This document shows positions 49,739-60,900 of a stretch of 64,000 nucleotides of DNA, one piece after another. Below the pieces are notes generated by a model that was not told the DNA's origin, ran no database searches, and saw only the letters and a list, made by a program, of their open reading frames with translations. The DNA lies in assembly GCA_037954235.1 (NCBI GenBank), contig JBBMOA010000013.1, positions 19,273,501-19,337,500 of the forward strand, given 5' to 3'. Position numbers and translations under genes: made by a program. This DNA is from Aulostomus chinensis. Taxonomy: Eukaryota; Chordata; Actinopteri; Syngnathiformes; Aulostomidae. Numbering within the stretch: the stretch's first letter is position 1; each line of letters opens with the position of its first letter.

Positions 49739-52700
49739 TTACACTCACATTTGGGTCAGAAAAGTTCAAGAACAAAGGGAATCAAATGAAATCTCAAATA
49801 TTGACACAGGGTGTACTTGAAGAGTTTTTCACCACATTTCTCTTTGAAACCTAGATACACCTTCAATGTGTAAAATCCATTTAAAATAAACAAAAAAGAA
49901 CTCACCTGTTGATTGTCCTAAATTCAGTGACCAACATTCATATTTTTCTCTCAGAAATGATCCAGCATTGGTAATAACAATAATCTCTCCCGCCTGCGCT
50001 CTGACAGCTGTTCACGTCGTCGCACATCTGTTGAACGTGGAGTGGTACACCAACAGCAGGCTGGGTGTTTACGACAAACTCAGCACGGCTCTGTCCAGGC
50101 TGGAGGACACGGAAAACACCACCTACCTGAACCCCATTCGCACCACAGACGTCGTAAGTTATCAACACCCCATTAAACTGTAGTAATGAGATGAGACGGA
50201 GCCACGAAATAGTAACTCATCCGTTACTGCAATTCATCCCGAGGCGTCAGTGAGATTTATGTATCAAGCAGATGTGGGCATCTTTGACCTGCTGGTGAGG
50301 CTGCAGGAAAGTTGACAGTGTTCATCCTCTGAGGACCTCGAATGTCAACAAATTACATGCATCGTGGGGTCCTGGTGGGGCCACGGGATGTAACCAGCTC
50401 CCTCTGTGTGGTTATTCTGGAGACACTAGAAGGAACTGGAGGCTGATTCGGGCGTCATCTCTCCAAGATCAAAACCTGCTAACTCAGCTTTCATTAGAGA
50501 TGCTGTTTGTGTCACGTAAAAGCTTCACTAGCTAGTTTTTTTCACTACGTGCTTGTTTAGCTGTGCATTCCTGGCATTTTTTTTTTGTTGGAAACAGAAA
50601 TAGACACTCTTGGCTGTTGTCCTAGCTTCCTTCCTGTTGGTTTCTCATCACATCAAGCTGAACAAAGACGCTGTCAAGTGGAAGGTGTGTCATCGGCCCC
50701 AATGAATAGCATTAAACTGACGAAAATCGAGATTCAGATTAAAATGCATTTGTGTCAGAAGAGTGAATCCAAATCCCAAAGAATCAAGGTCAAAGTTCAT
50801 CATCTAACAAAGTTTTAGTTCAGTTCTGTTCAGACCTTTAGTCAACTAAACATTGACTTCCCCAAAACAGGATGATTAATGATGACAGGATGATGAGAAA
50901 AATTAATTTAAGACTGAATTAAACAAAGCTGCTGAAATGAAGACTCGGTGAAGACGTTCTAATAATGAATGTTTGAACCATGAACACAAGTCACAATTTG
51001 TAGGACGTCGCATGATAAAAAGAAACAAAGACAACATCAGTTGAATATTTTACTGTTCAACTTTTACATTTTCACTCATGTTAATCACTCTGGCTGCAAC
51101 TGGTGAACAATTTATTTTTGGACTGATTTTTAAGGTTTTAATAACCACTGTTAAGCTCCAAATAACCCCAGAATCTACAATTGTGTCTGATCTGACCTCG
51201 TCCACCTCTTAGTTTCAAGAGGCATTTGATTTTGCAATGAAGGATTCTCCTGAAATGAATTTTATCATTCCCTCCCTGTTTTATGAGTGACTTGTGCGGT
51301 CAACGTCTCTCTCTTCTTGTGTATCAGGATCCGCAGCAGATTCCGACCTACCTCGTCTTCACCACCATCGCCGGCCTCACAGGCGTCATCATCACGCTGG
51401 CGCTCATCCTCATCATCACCTCCTCCATGGAGGTCATCCGCCGCAGCTACTTTGAAGTCTTCTGGTACACGCATCACCTCTTTGTCATCTTCTTTGCCGG
51501 TCTTGTCTTCCACGGTGCCGGGTAAGAGAAATGTCTCTAATTGATATAAACAAGAAATTCACCTTGGCGCTGCGAGCAGGTTTGACTTGTGTGTCCCATG
51601 TAGGCGCATCGTGAGGAGTCAAAGTCAGACCGATCCGCCGCACAACTTCACCATCTGCAAAGACCGCAGCGACGAATGGGGACTCATTCCTGAGTGCCCC
51701 ATCCCCCAGTTTAAAGGAGGCTTTCCACAGGTTCATCTTTTTGGTTTCACGCAAATCATTTTGTTCAGGTCAAATCCTATAGAGAGTTAGAGTTGCAGCA
51801 GAGTTTAATTTTGCTTCTCTTTTTCTTGTCTTTCCAGACGTGGATGTGGGTGATCGGTCCAATGGTTCTGTACCTCTGTGAACGTGTGCTGCGTTTCGTC
51901 CGTTACATGCAGACTGTCACCTACAGGAAGGTGAGGGTGACGCTTAATTTTGGCTGACGATTTGGTATTTTTTTGCAGGTTAGATAAGCTCATCTAATGC
52001 CAACGCTCCACTTTCAGATTGTGATGCGACCGTCCAAGGTGCTGGAGCTGCAGCTGGTGAAGAGCGGTTTCAAGATGGAGGTTGGCCAGTATGTCTTCCT
52101 CAACTGCCCGGTCATCTCGCAGCTGGAGTGGCACCCGTTCACCATGACCTCTGCCCCCGAAGAGGACTTCTTTAGCGTTCACATCCGCTCCGCCGGGGAC
52201 TGGACCGACAAACTGATCAGCATCATGCAGCAGCTGCCGGAGGGGGCACAGGGACCAAAGTGAGTGCCTGGTCCAAACTGCTCTGGGCTCGCATTGTCAA
52301 AGTTGTTTCATTCAATTAATTTTTTAATTAGCCTGAAGCACATTTGTGTCAATTTCTTGCTTGAATTCAGAGGGATTAGTGTCACTTGCAACCATTTTAA
52401 TTCAATTCCAGCAGAGCAAAATATATAAATTCCATTTAGGGGTGCACAACTGTATCAGCACAGGACGTACTCCTAATATCATTAAAAAAATAGTGGGATC
52501 AGCCCAGTTTTGCTCATTTCTTCATCTTTGTTTGTCATCAGTGATGAGGAAACTACAATAAATATATGAGTTGGGCCTTTGTGAGAACAGAAAATTACCT
52601 TTTTATATTTTGTATGTTAACAGCCTTTTTCAGTAGGTGCAAAATGGGAATATCGTATACACTGTTCTTACGTAAAATATCATTGTATTGTCAAAAAAAC

Positions 52701-53634
52701 AACAACAACAACCAGAATATTGCATCCCCAGTCAGATTTACCTCAATCACATTCTCTTCTCTTAATCACGCCACTGAGTTGTTATCAATAACGCCAACAA
52801 CTCCTATAAGTTTCATCGAAACATGATCAATTTCGGCCCTCAAGTGAAATTCCCACGGAGGCAAAAAAAGATCAATCTTCCATCATTTGTTGTTCCGAAG
52901 CTCTTCATCACTTCGCACTGACGTCATCAGCAGGACGTTTGTATTCTTGGTTGTTGTATTTTTTTTTTTGCCAGACAGCTAAAATGACTTCTTGATGTGT
53001 TCTCAAGAGGTGAGGTTACAAATGGTGGTCAAACGCTCCAGCAGAGCGACTGGATGGATCCTGCGGTGAGACTTGATCTGCTCAGCTGTTCTCAAGGTCC
53101 AGACTGAACTGAAGTGCACCGGGCAAACAGCTGCAGGTGATAGCTAAGGTTTTAACACTCTCTCAAGTTGAATTTGTTGTCTTTCGTCAGAATGGGTGTG
53201 GACGGCCCCTTCGGTACGGCCAGTGAGGACGTGTTCGACTATGAGGTCAGCATGCTGGTCGGCGCCGGTATCGGAGTCACCCCTTTCGCCTCCATTCTAA
53301 AATCCATCTGGTATAAGTTCAAGGATTCCAACCCAAAGCTGCGCACCAGAAAGGTACAAACTGAAAACCTCCACACGTCATTCTGCGTTTGTCATTCAGG
53401 CCCACTTATCTGTTTCATCGTGCTGCACTTGAGTGACGAGAGATAAAAGCTCTTATTGTCTTTTAAATGGAGTTCAAAACACTCTTGATTCACATCTACA
53501 TCGTTCAGAAAATCTGGGACTGTTGAACCTTTGTTGGCTGGACTGAAACCAAACTTTGTTTCTTTGCTTCTCCCCTGCAATCAGATCTTTTGAAATCAAG
53601 CCTCAAAACTTGTCAGGGGTGAACATGTGAAATG

Positions 53635-53710
<76 letters not shown>

Positions 53711-54587
53711 GGTGAAAGCGGTTTTTTAATATTTTTTTCCCCTCTCTTAATTGAAATTAAAGCTTTTTCTCTAAACTTGACATCAAAGCCGATTTTTTAC
53801 AAAGACTTTCCAAACCTAGAAAACCTTGTCTTGAAAGTTTTTGTGTGATATTCAATATACATCTGTATCTACCTTAAATTTCCATTCGTCTGAAGGGCAC
53901 AGTATAAATATTTTTTGAAGTCAGGATACACCCATGCGCACAGATGAGTCATCAACATTTCTTTTGTTAAAAACTCTTTGTTCAACCCGTACACTTTGTC
54001 TTCCCGGTTCCAGATATACTTCTATTGGCTTTGCCGGGAAACCCACGCCTTCGAGTGGTTTGCTGACCTCCTGCAGGTACTGGAGAAAGAGATGGAGGAG
54101 AGAGGAATGGGGGACTTCCTCACCTACAAGCTCTTTCTGACCGGATGGGATCAAAGCCACGTATGTGTGGGAATCAAAGTCCATTTACACAGGGCAAAGT
54201 CTCTTTCATCTTCTCATCAACCTTGTCCTTTTCTTTTCTTCCTCTTCCTGCAGGCAAATCATGTGATGATTCACTTTGATAAGGACACAGACGTGGTTAC
54301 CGGACTCAAACAGAAAACTCAGTACGGCAGACCCATCTGGGACAAGGAGTTTGAACAAGTCCGCAAAGAGAACCCTTCGTAAGATTAAAACCCTATTACA
54401 GAAACTTCAGATTCTCTTAAAATCACAAAAAAATTCTGACATCAAATCTATTTCCCGCAGGTCTGTGGTGGGAACCTTCTTATGTGGCCCTGAAGCTTTA
54501 GGAAAAGTCCTGGAGAAGAACTGCGCCAAGTACTCAGATGTTGATCCTCGAAAGACCAAATTCTACTTCAACAAGGAGAACTTCTGA
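48031..54587 (+). CDS. NOX1: NADPH oxidase 1, complete 13-exon CDS, 566 aa
   Basis: Membrane flavocytochrome that passes electrons from NADPH through FAD and two haems to O2, giving superoxide; mammalian NOX1 works with p22phox, NOXO1, NOXA1 and Rac, chiefly in colon epithelium. Exons: 48031-48075, 48243-48338, 48500-48610, 49066-49150, 50008-50153, 51328-51521, 51604-51730, 51838-51930, 52018-52259, 53191-53353, 54014-54160, 54254-54378, 54461-54587 (1701 nt, in phase). Seen: six transmembrane segments in the first 300 residues; haem ligands His101, His115, His210 and His223; FAD motif HPFT at 338-341; NADPH motif GAGIGVTPF at 404-412; CGP at 533-535; and C-terminal FYFNKENF. The start is MANWIINNGLTAFTLV, as in the NOX1/NOX2 family, and human NOX1 is 564 aa. 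NOX1 rather than CYBB rests on the CSTF2 and XKRX neighbours and on blocks such as SALAWARA and ILLPVCRNLLS. No broken motif or frameshift was seen. Confidence 0.95.
48386..48439. repeat. (AT)n microsatellite filling a third of NOX1 intron 2
   Basis: About 27 AT units in the 161-bp intron 48339-48499. The run lies between a good donor (GGG|GTGAGT) and the acceptor (GCTCCAG). Confidence 0.97.
48837..48886. repeat. (TATC)n microsatellite in NOX1 intron 3
   Basis: About 12 tetranucleotide units followed by an inverted (ATAG/ATAT) stretch, giving potential for a hairpin. Confidence 0.96.
49352..49400. repeat. (GA)n microsatellite in NOX1 intron 4
   Basis: About 24 GA units, seen directly. Confidence 0.97.
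49703..49733. repeat. (CA)n microsatellite in NOX1 intron 4
   Basis: About 15 CA units, seen directly. Confidence 0.95.
53640..53708. repeat. (GT)n microsatellite in NOX1 intron 10
   Basis: About 34 GT units with a single GCGT interruption; the longest dinucleotide run in the window. Confidence 0.97.
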
Positions 54588-55497
54588 GCGGTGAAAAGGG
54601 AGAGCTGCTTCTGCAGGCTGACATTTGGTGGGAAACGTTGATCACTGCTCATTGATTGATGATGATAAAGCTGCTTGACAACCTGCTGGGTGTGCTTCAG
54701 ACACACAGTACTGTACTGCCTAGACCTCACCTGTCAAAGATGCAGGGCGTGTTTTTACCAGCACACTCAAGGACAGACTTTCTTCCCATCACTTACTGAA
54801 AGACATAAATCACAGACTCGCACGCCGCAAGGCTTAGGTGTACCGTGTCGAGTTACACCCAGAAATGTTTTCTAGAATGTGACACTTCTGTTTAAGCCCT
54901 TGTAGATGCTTGTGGTTCGAGACCAGCGCAAGAAAGCCCTGCCCCCCCTGAAAATGTTAGTGAATCTTTTATAGAATTACCTCCAACTATATGCACCTTA
55001 GTATCAAGACTGTAAAATATAAGCCTGTTAATTCATTCAAGTTCCTGATTTTACAATACTGTTTTCCTCTTGACAGAATTTGCTCCTGATTAAATGCAAT
55101 GTGAATAATCGCTTGTGTGCCTTTTGATTAAATCCTGCGTTTGCCATTCAGGAGCAGGAAGTGCTAATGGAAACTGTCCATTTACTGGTTGAAGGAAACT
55201 GATATCGAAGAACAAACCACCATTTATTACACTGGCCTGCGTTTAAAAACTTTTTAAAAAGGTGGAAGGTTTTTCACCTGATTTGTGTATATTTTGGCGC
55301 GCCGAATCCAAAAACAACACCCCTTTTCTTTGATCAGGTCGAGTTTTTAAGATGTAAGTGCACGTTTTGACCCTCAAATCGTACTAAGTCAAGAAAAACA
55401 AGCCTTCATTCATGATTAGCTTTTGGGTCATGTATGATCAGTATTTTCTGAAGTTTGTTAGATAAAATGCTTGCTTTTTGTGAAGCACATCATCCAA

Positions 55498-55503
55498 AAT
55501 AAA
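55498..55503 (+). terminator. Candidate poly(A) signal for NOX1 (proximal)
   Basis: AATAAA about 0.9 kb after the NOX1 stop. A second AATAAA is at 55701-55706. Either could be used. Confidence 0.35.
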
Positions 55504-55700
55504 AGGTAGTAAATAGTAATAAAGGGAGTTCATAATCATTTTACAACCCCATATCTCAAAAACTTGACCTGATTGGACAAAATGAGCATGATTTTGGCGT
55601 TTTGCAGAGCAAACTACCCTAGGATCACCTATCACATGCTTGACCTTTTTTTCCTGGCAGGCCAGTGTTATCAGCAGGTTGGCTGGAGTTTCCTTATGAC

Positions 55701-55706
55701 AATAAA
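55701..55706 (+). terminator. Candidate poly(A) signal for NOX1 (distal)
   Basis: AATAAA 1.1 kb after the NOX1 stop, followed by a TTATTCTTGTTTG stretch typical of a U/GU-rich downstream element. It lies only 109 bp from the opposing CSTF2 candidate signal. Confidence 0.4.
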
Positions 55707-55799
55707 ACAAACGTCAACGTAGCTGAAGGTTTATTCTTGTTTGAAGACTGACTGTGGAAGTTAGAATGATGCTGTTGTGATTTAATGAATGACTAAAGG

Positions 55800-56050
55800 T
55801 GATCAGTGTCTGGTTTTATTGACAAAACAACAACAAAACATGGACAATGGCCGTTGGAGGAAAACGATGCACACATGACTTTCTCGCCTCATCCTTCGCC
55901 GCCATCATTGTCTCAGGACTTTTGCTGATGGCTTGAATCGTCAAACTTCACCCATCCATATAGAAAACAGATGCATGTAAAGAAACAAAACTATACAATA
56001 TTCCAAACTAATGAGACGTCTTCGGGTTGGAGGCGGAGCCAGACTGAGTT
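55800..56050 (-). other. Putative CSTF2 3' UTR exon after a UTR intron
   Basis: Thirty-two nucleotides past the CSTF2 stop the minus strand reads GTGTCAG|GTAGGT, a strong donor at 56477-56482. The next good acceptor is TTTTCAG ending at 56051, followed by about 240 nt without an ORF to an AATAAA at 55815. A stop-to-junction distance under 50 nt would not be expected to trigger nonsense-mediated decay. This is inferred from splice motifs only. Confidence 0.35.
55815..55820 (-). terminator. Candidate poly(A) signal for CSTF2
   Basis: AATAAA on the minus strand. It would terminate CSTF2 if a 3' UTR exon at about 55800-56050 is used, as suggested by the donor at 56477-56482 and the acceptor TTTTCAG just right of 56050. 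Confidence 0.4.
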
Positions 56051-56514
56051 CTGAAAATCAGATGAAGAGTAGAGAATAAATTAAAAAAAGGAATTGCACT
56101 AGCAAAGCTTGAATGCTAGTGCTACAGCGCGTCACGTTTTCAGATAAACGAACATTTCGATATTTCTATTCAAGCCCTCGGCAAAGAAGTTCACACTGAG
56201 CTCATCGCCGTCAGGTTAATCTCTCAGCTGAGTTCATCTGCGGGAGGCTGCACACTGTGCATGCTCTCCAGCTAGCCCTTTCCAAGCTTGAATGTGCAGG
56301 AATTTTTTTTCATCCCGAGACTTTTTGAAATGGTATCAGACGAAAGGATCAAATTCTGATATTGAAATTAGACATTTTAAGGGAACTGTGTGAGCAGCCT
56401 ACAAGCCGATGACGTGAGCATGAGTCGGCAATTTGTAATGTATGTTCTTTACCAAATGATTAAGAAAAATAAAAAACCTACCTGACACCTTTAGGTATGT
56501 TCTCAGCGGGACTG

Positions 56515-57883
56515 TCAAGGCGCCCCTCCTGCGGTCTTCTGAATCTGCTCTTTGAGGATGAGGATGCTCTGCCGCTGCTCGGGGGGCAACATGGCGATCT
56601 GTTCGGGGGTGAGCTGCAGCACCTGCATGATCAGGGCGGCCTGCACAGGGACCACAAGGAAAAGACATATGAAACCACACCCCCCCCCTTAAAAAGCTTT
56701 GTTGTGCTAAAGCGTGACAAGCTTTTATGTCAGAACAACAGCTAGCGCTGTAACATAACCGCAGACTTCCCCTTCAGGTGAAACTTATTCTGATTGACCT
56801 GAGATCCATGATTCAGAGAGGAAATGAAGAACTGTGCGAGAATTTGCGACAGTCAGGCTCCTGGTTAATGATGAAGACTGGTTTAATTTGTTCTACATCC
56901 CTCAGAGTCATCATTTTATAATTCACTCATTCTGAAAGTCATTCATCTGTAATAATCCAGGAGTTCTAGCTGTAGTGACACCCACCTTCTCCTGGTCCTG
57001 TGTGGACACCTGATTCTGTCCGGGACTGAAGCCTCCACCTGACGAAGGGACTGCAGACATTCCAGGGCCCTGCAAACCGTTTTTAATGTTAATTAAGATT
57101 ATAATGATTATCAGGTCCAGACAGATCACCTTTTTTCATGTTTCTCACTTCAAATGACACATAAAAATGACACAATTCAATCACACGCGCGTACACACAC
57201 ACACGCCGTTTTTCAGGAAGTTGATTACCAGAAATTCTTGACATACATTTAAACACCATAAACAATTAAGCGATAATCTAAGACGCGACTCTTTGCTTCT
57301 CAAAAGGAGAGGAGCCTCAGCAGTTACCGGTCTTGCAGAAGGAGGAGCATTGGGGCCCATGCTGTGGGGTACAGGTCCTTGCATTCCTCCCACCATTGGG
57401 ACCCGTTGGCCTACCACTGGCCCACGAGCATCCATCGCCCGGGGGTCACGGCCTGCAGAAAGACACAAAGTAACAAAGCTGTCAGACGGAGCTGAAGATG
57501 GAGAGAACCAGAGACACTTCCATTTGTTGAAAATGGCACCGTTTGATTTGATCAAACAAAGCACATGGAGTTTTTGTTGTCTGCTTAAAACACGGGCGTA
57601 ACTGGAAAACAAATTATGAAGAAATTCAATTGAAGGGAGTGGGCACGCCTCACAGGTGGCATGGCGGTGCAGTGGTTAGCTCTGTTGCCTCACAGCAAGA
57701 AGGTTTGGCGTTCGAGCCCTGGCTCGGGTAAAGGATCTTTGATGGATGGACACATTTTACAAGTGCAACATAGCACAGCCTTGTTCCTGGTTACTGAAAC
57801 AAAAGACTTTTGTTGGGTTCACTGGTATTCGATTTGTGTGCCAGCTGGATCGTCCACGGAATTTATACAAACCCTGCGCATGT

Positions 57884-57917
<34 letters not shown>

Positions 57918-60900
57918 TAAGAAGTATCCGATTCTCAAGTTGTGACCCGTCTGCTGTAGATACCTCGGGTTTCCATGGGTGGTGCCCGTGGCTCCATCAT
58001 TGGGGGCCCTCTGGGGTCACCCATCATGTTTCGGGGTTCACCCATGGGGGGCCCTCTCATGTCCATTGGAGGTCCTCTCATATCTGGAGGGGGGCCACTT
58101 GCCATTTGGCCCATGTGTACAGGTGGAGCTTGGTGGGGTGGAGGAGCTGCCATGTAGGCGCGGCTGAACGTTCAGACACAAGAACAAAACACAGGCCAGA
58201 ATTTAGACAATATTCTCATTCTAATTGCCGCAGACAAAACAGATGAGAGCAAACACACACACACACAAATTAAAGTAATGAGATGCTGTTGATTTGCTTA
58301 CTTGGGGTCAATGACCTCCCCAGTGACAGACAGCAGAGACCCTCCTCTGGGATCATTTGGACCATCTCCTAACAGACCTCGGGGGGGTATTCCACCTGGT
58401 CCTAACAGAATAAAAACATATTGAGACACTTAAAGCAAAATGTTTCCTTTTTGTTCCTCCTCACTCACCAGGAACTATTTCCCGACTAATCCCTTAATAA
58501 TGAATTCCAACCCTGAATAGGCTGCCGGATGAGGGGCACGGTACCATCCACGAACCCAAACACATGAGAGCAAGTGTTTGCCCAGGGTAGGCATCTCTGG
58601 TGTTGCTTGGAGGTGAAGAAGCAACACCAGAGCAAACCGCCACATCCTGATGTCACGTCACACAGAGGTCAACCAGCACAAGAACAACTACACACATCAG
58701 GAGTGTGACTGGGGACACAAAAATACAGCCAAAGGCTTCAAAGCTGTCCAAAAACTATGACGAAATAATGCCAGAAACACACATGGGACCCGACTTTGAG
58801 AACGTTTACGTGTGCCCTACTTGTGTCACGTAACTCTGACATTTTTAGTTTCTAAAAGATGACTTGAAAGGAGGAATGCACTGCGGGAGGACAATGGGAG
58901 TGTCAGCTTTGACTCGAAACTAAAGTTCATAGCTGATCTTCTGACCTGAATGTTGCCCACGGTAATTTCCCATTAAACAACTTGAATACTTGTGATGGCT
59001 AATCAGCTGAGTTTAACGCCTTAACAAACAGACTTGGGTACTTGTCAGGAGCAGGAAAACTGGAATTATTAGTCTTAAACTGGACACACGCTACAGTGGT
59101 CTTCACCGATTCTGAAATCTGCTTCTATCTTACATGCCCACATAGCCGGCCAGACACTGAACCAGGGTTTGCTCCCAGCTGTTCATCACTGCCGTCACAA
59201 AGTGCTTTCTAGTGTGGAAAATGCTGGGTCTGGTTAAACTAATTCAATTTTAAAATAGTGTTGTTCTAGACCTGCTGTTTTGGTGTGTGCCTTGAGGTAA
59301 CTTTGGCACTGTATGAATAAAATAAATAAACACATATCGCACACCTTGTTCAGAAGTAGATATTAACAGACTGATGAAGTGCAAGATGCCGTAGTAAAGT
59401 TTTGCTGTGAGTAAGAGTGAAAGCAGAAGATGAACGATCCTGGCTGTAAAATATTCAGTAAGAATGTACTAGCTAGTTAGCCTGATGGGCTATGACATCA
59501 ACTGTCAGCTGATTCAAAATCCTAAACTGATCTGGTCAGCACTGATGAGTCTGTGAGCAGATCAGGAAGCTTAAGACCTGGTGATGTGGGCAGGAAACAG
59601 TTTTCCACCAGCCTTGAGTAATGAACCAGGCCAGATTATCCTGTAGTTTGTACCCAGCACAGACGCTCCTGCATCATGTCACTGTCCAGAGTTGTTTAAC
59701 GAACTGAAGGAGAAACCGATCCAGTCTCAGTAAGGTGACAGAGGATTCAGGTCTGTGGAATGCGGAGCAGGATGAACACATTTCTTTCAAATGATTTGGT
59801 GTTGACATGTTGGTGTCGAGAGCAGTCGGCCATCTCATCTCCCATAAGCCTTCCACTGAGTTTCCTTGATCAAACATCTTTTCTGTAAGTACTCTGTATT
59901 AAAAGGACTGATGAACAATGAATTACACTTTACTTTATTACGCCACTGGCCACTGACTAAACAGGGACTAAACCTTCCAGCTTCAACACCCGAACGCCCC
60001 TGAGGGTGAGGAGCTCAAGGAAATTTGAAAAGAAGCGTAGCAATTTCCATAAAATATAGATTCCCTTAAATTAAACCTGGGTGCTGCATGACGTGAACTA
60101 CCCACACACAGAATTTAACATCCAAGACATTGCAGTGACACAACAGGACTCAGTTGACCAGTTATGGTCATTCCTTCTCTGGATTTCCCACGGCAACATA
60201 GGCTTATGTTTTCTTTTGTCTTGCTGACAGCCATCAAGCTGGACAATGCAGTCCAGCCAGACCAGCACCGAAGGCAAGCCGCCTGGTTCGTGTGATTTAG
60301 TCTGAATTAGCATATTTTTCATACCTGTACCTGATCAGCAGAGCTACTCTGAACCTTGCACAAGGCAAATGTGACAAATGCTGTACAAGAAAAATGTGAT
60401 TTTCATTTTGAATAGTCGTCCTTTGACACCACTTACTTTGTTTTTTTTATTTCATGTTCTTCCTTAATATAAAAAAACTATTATGAAGGATGAGGAGTGA
60501 CAGTTTCCTCAAATGTGATCTGCTTCCTGCCATGTTTAACGTATTTGGTGAATTAAAGAAAAAGGATTGATATTCAAACAGGTGATGGGCCCTTGAATAC
60601 TACTGAGTGAGGAACGGTCGATACTAAACATCAGCGGACATGCAGCCGAACTAAATCTAAGAGGCTCTGTGCGGTTGGACCTTGGCCGCTCCTATGACCT
60701 GAGTGGAGGACTGAGGGAGTACAGTGATACCTTGAGGCCGCTCGATAGCAGCTTGGCCAGACGATCCTGTGGGAGAATGTTGAAGGTTTCCTGAGCCAGC
60801 ATTAAAAAGAACAGGAGACACAAATCTCAAGAGAGCAAAGCAGCACTTTAAACGGGCATTTTTGCAGCGTGCTCGTGATATCATTGCATGCATGGAAACA

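Noticed and set aside
48031..54587. Calling the oxidase CYBB (NOX2) and its neighbour XK, as at human Xp21
   Set aside because: Flanking CSTF2, ARL13A, TMEM35A and CENPI define the Xq22-type block, where NOX1 and XKRX lie; sequence blocks fit NOX1 as well.
57975..58157. Gly/Pro-rich plus-strand frames
   Set aside because: Antisense of the CSTF2 Pro/Gly-rich exon 57964-58163.
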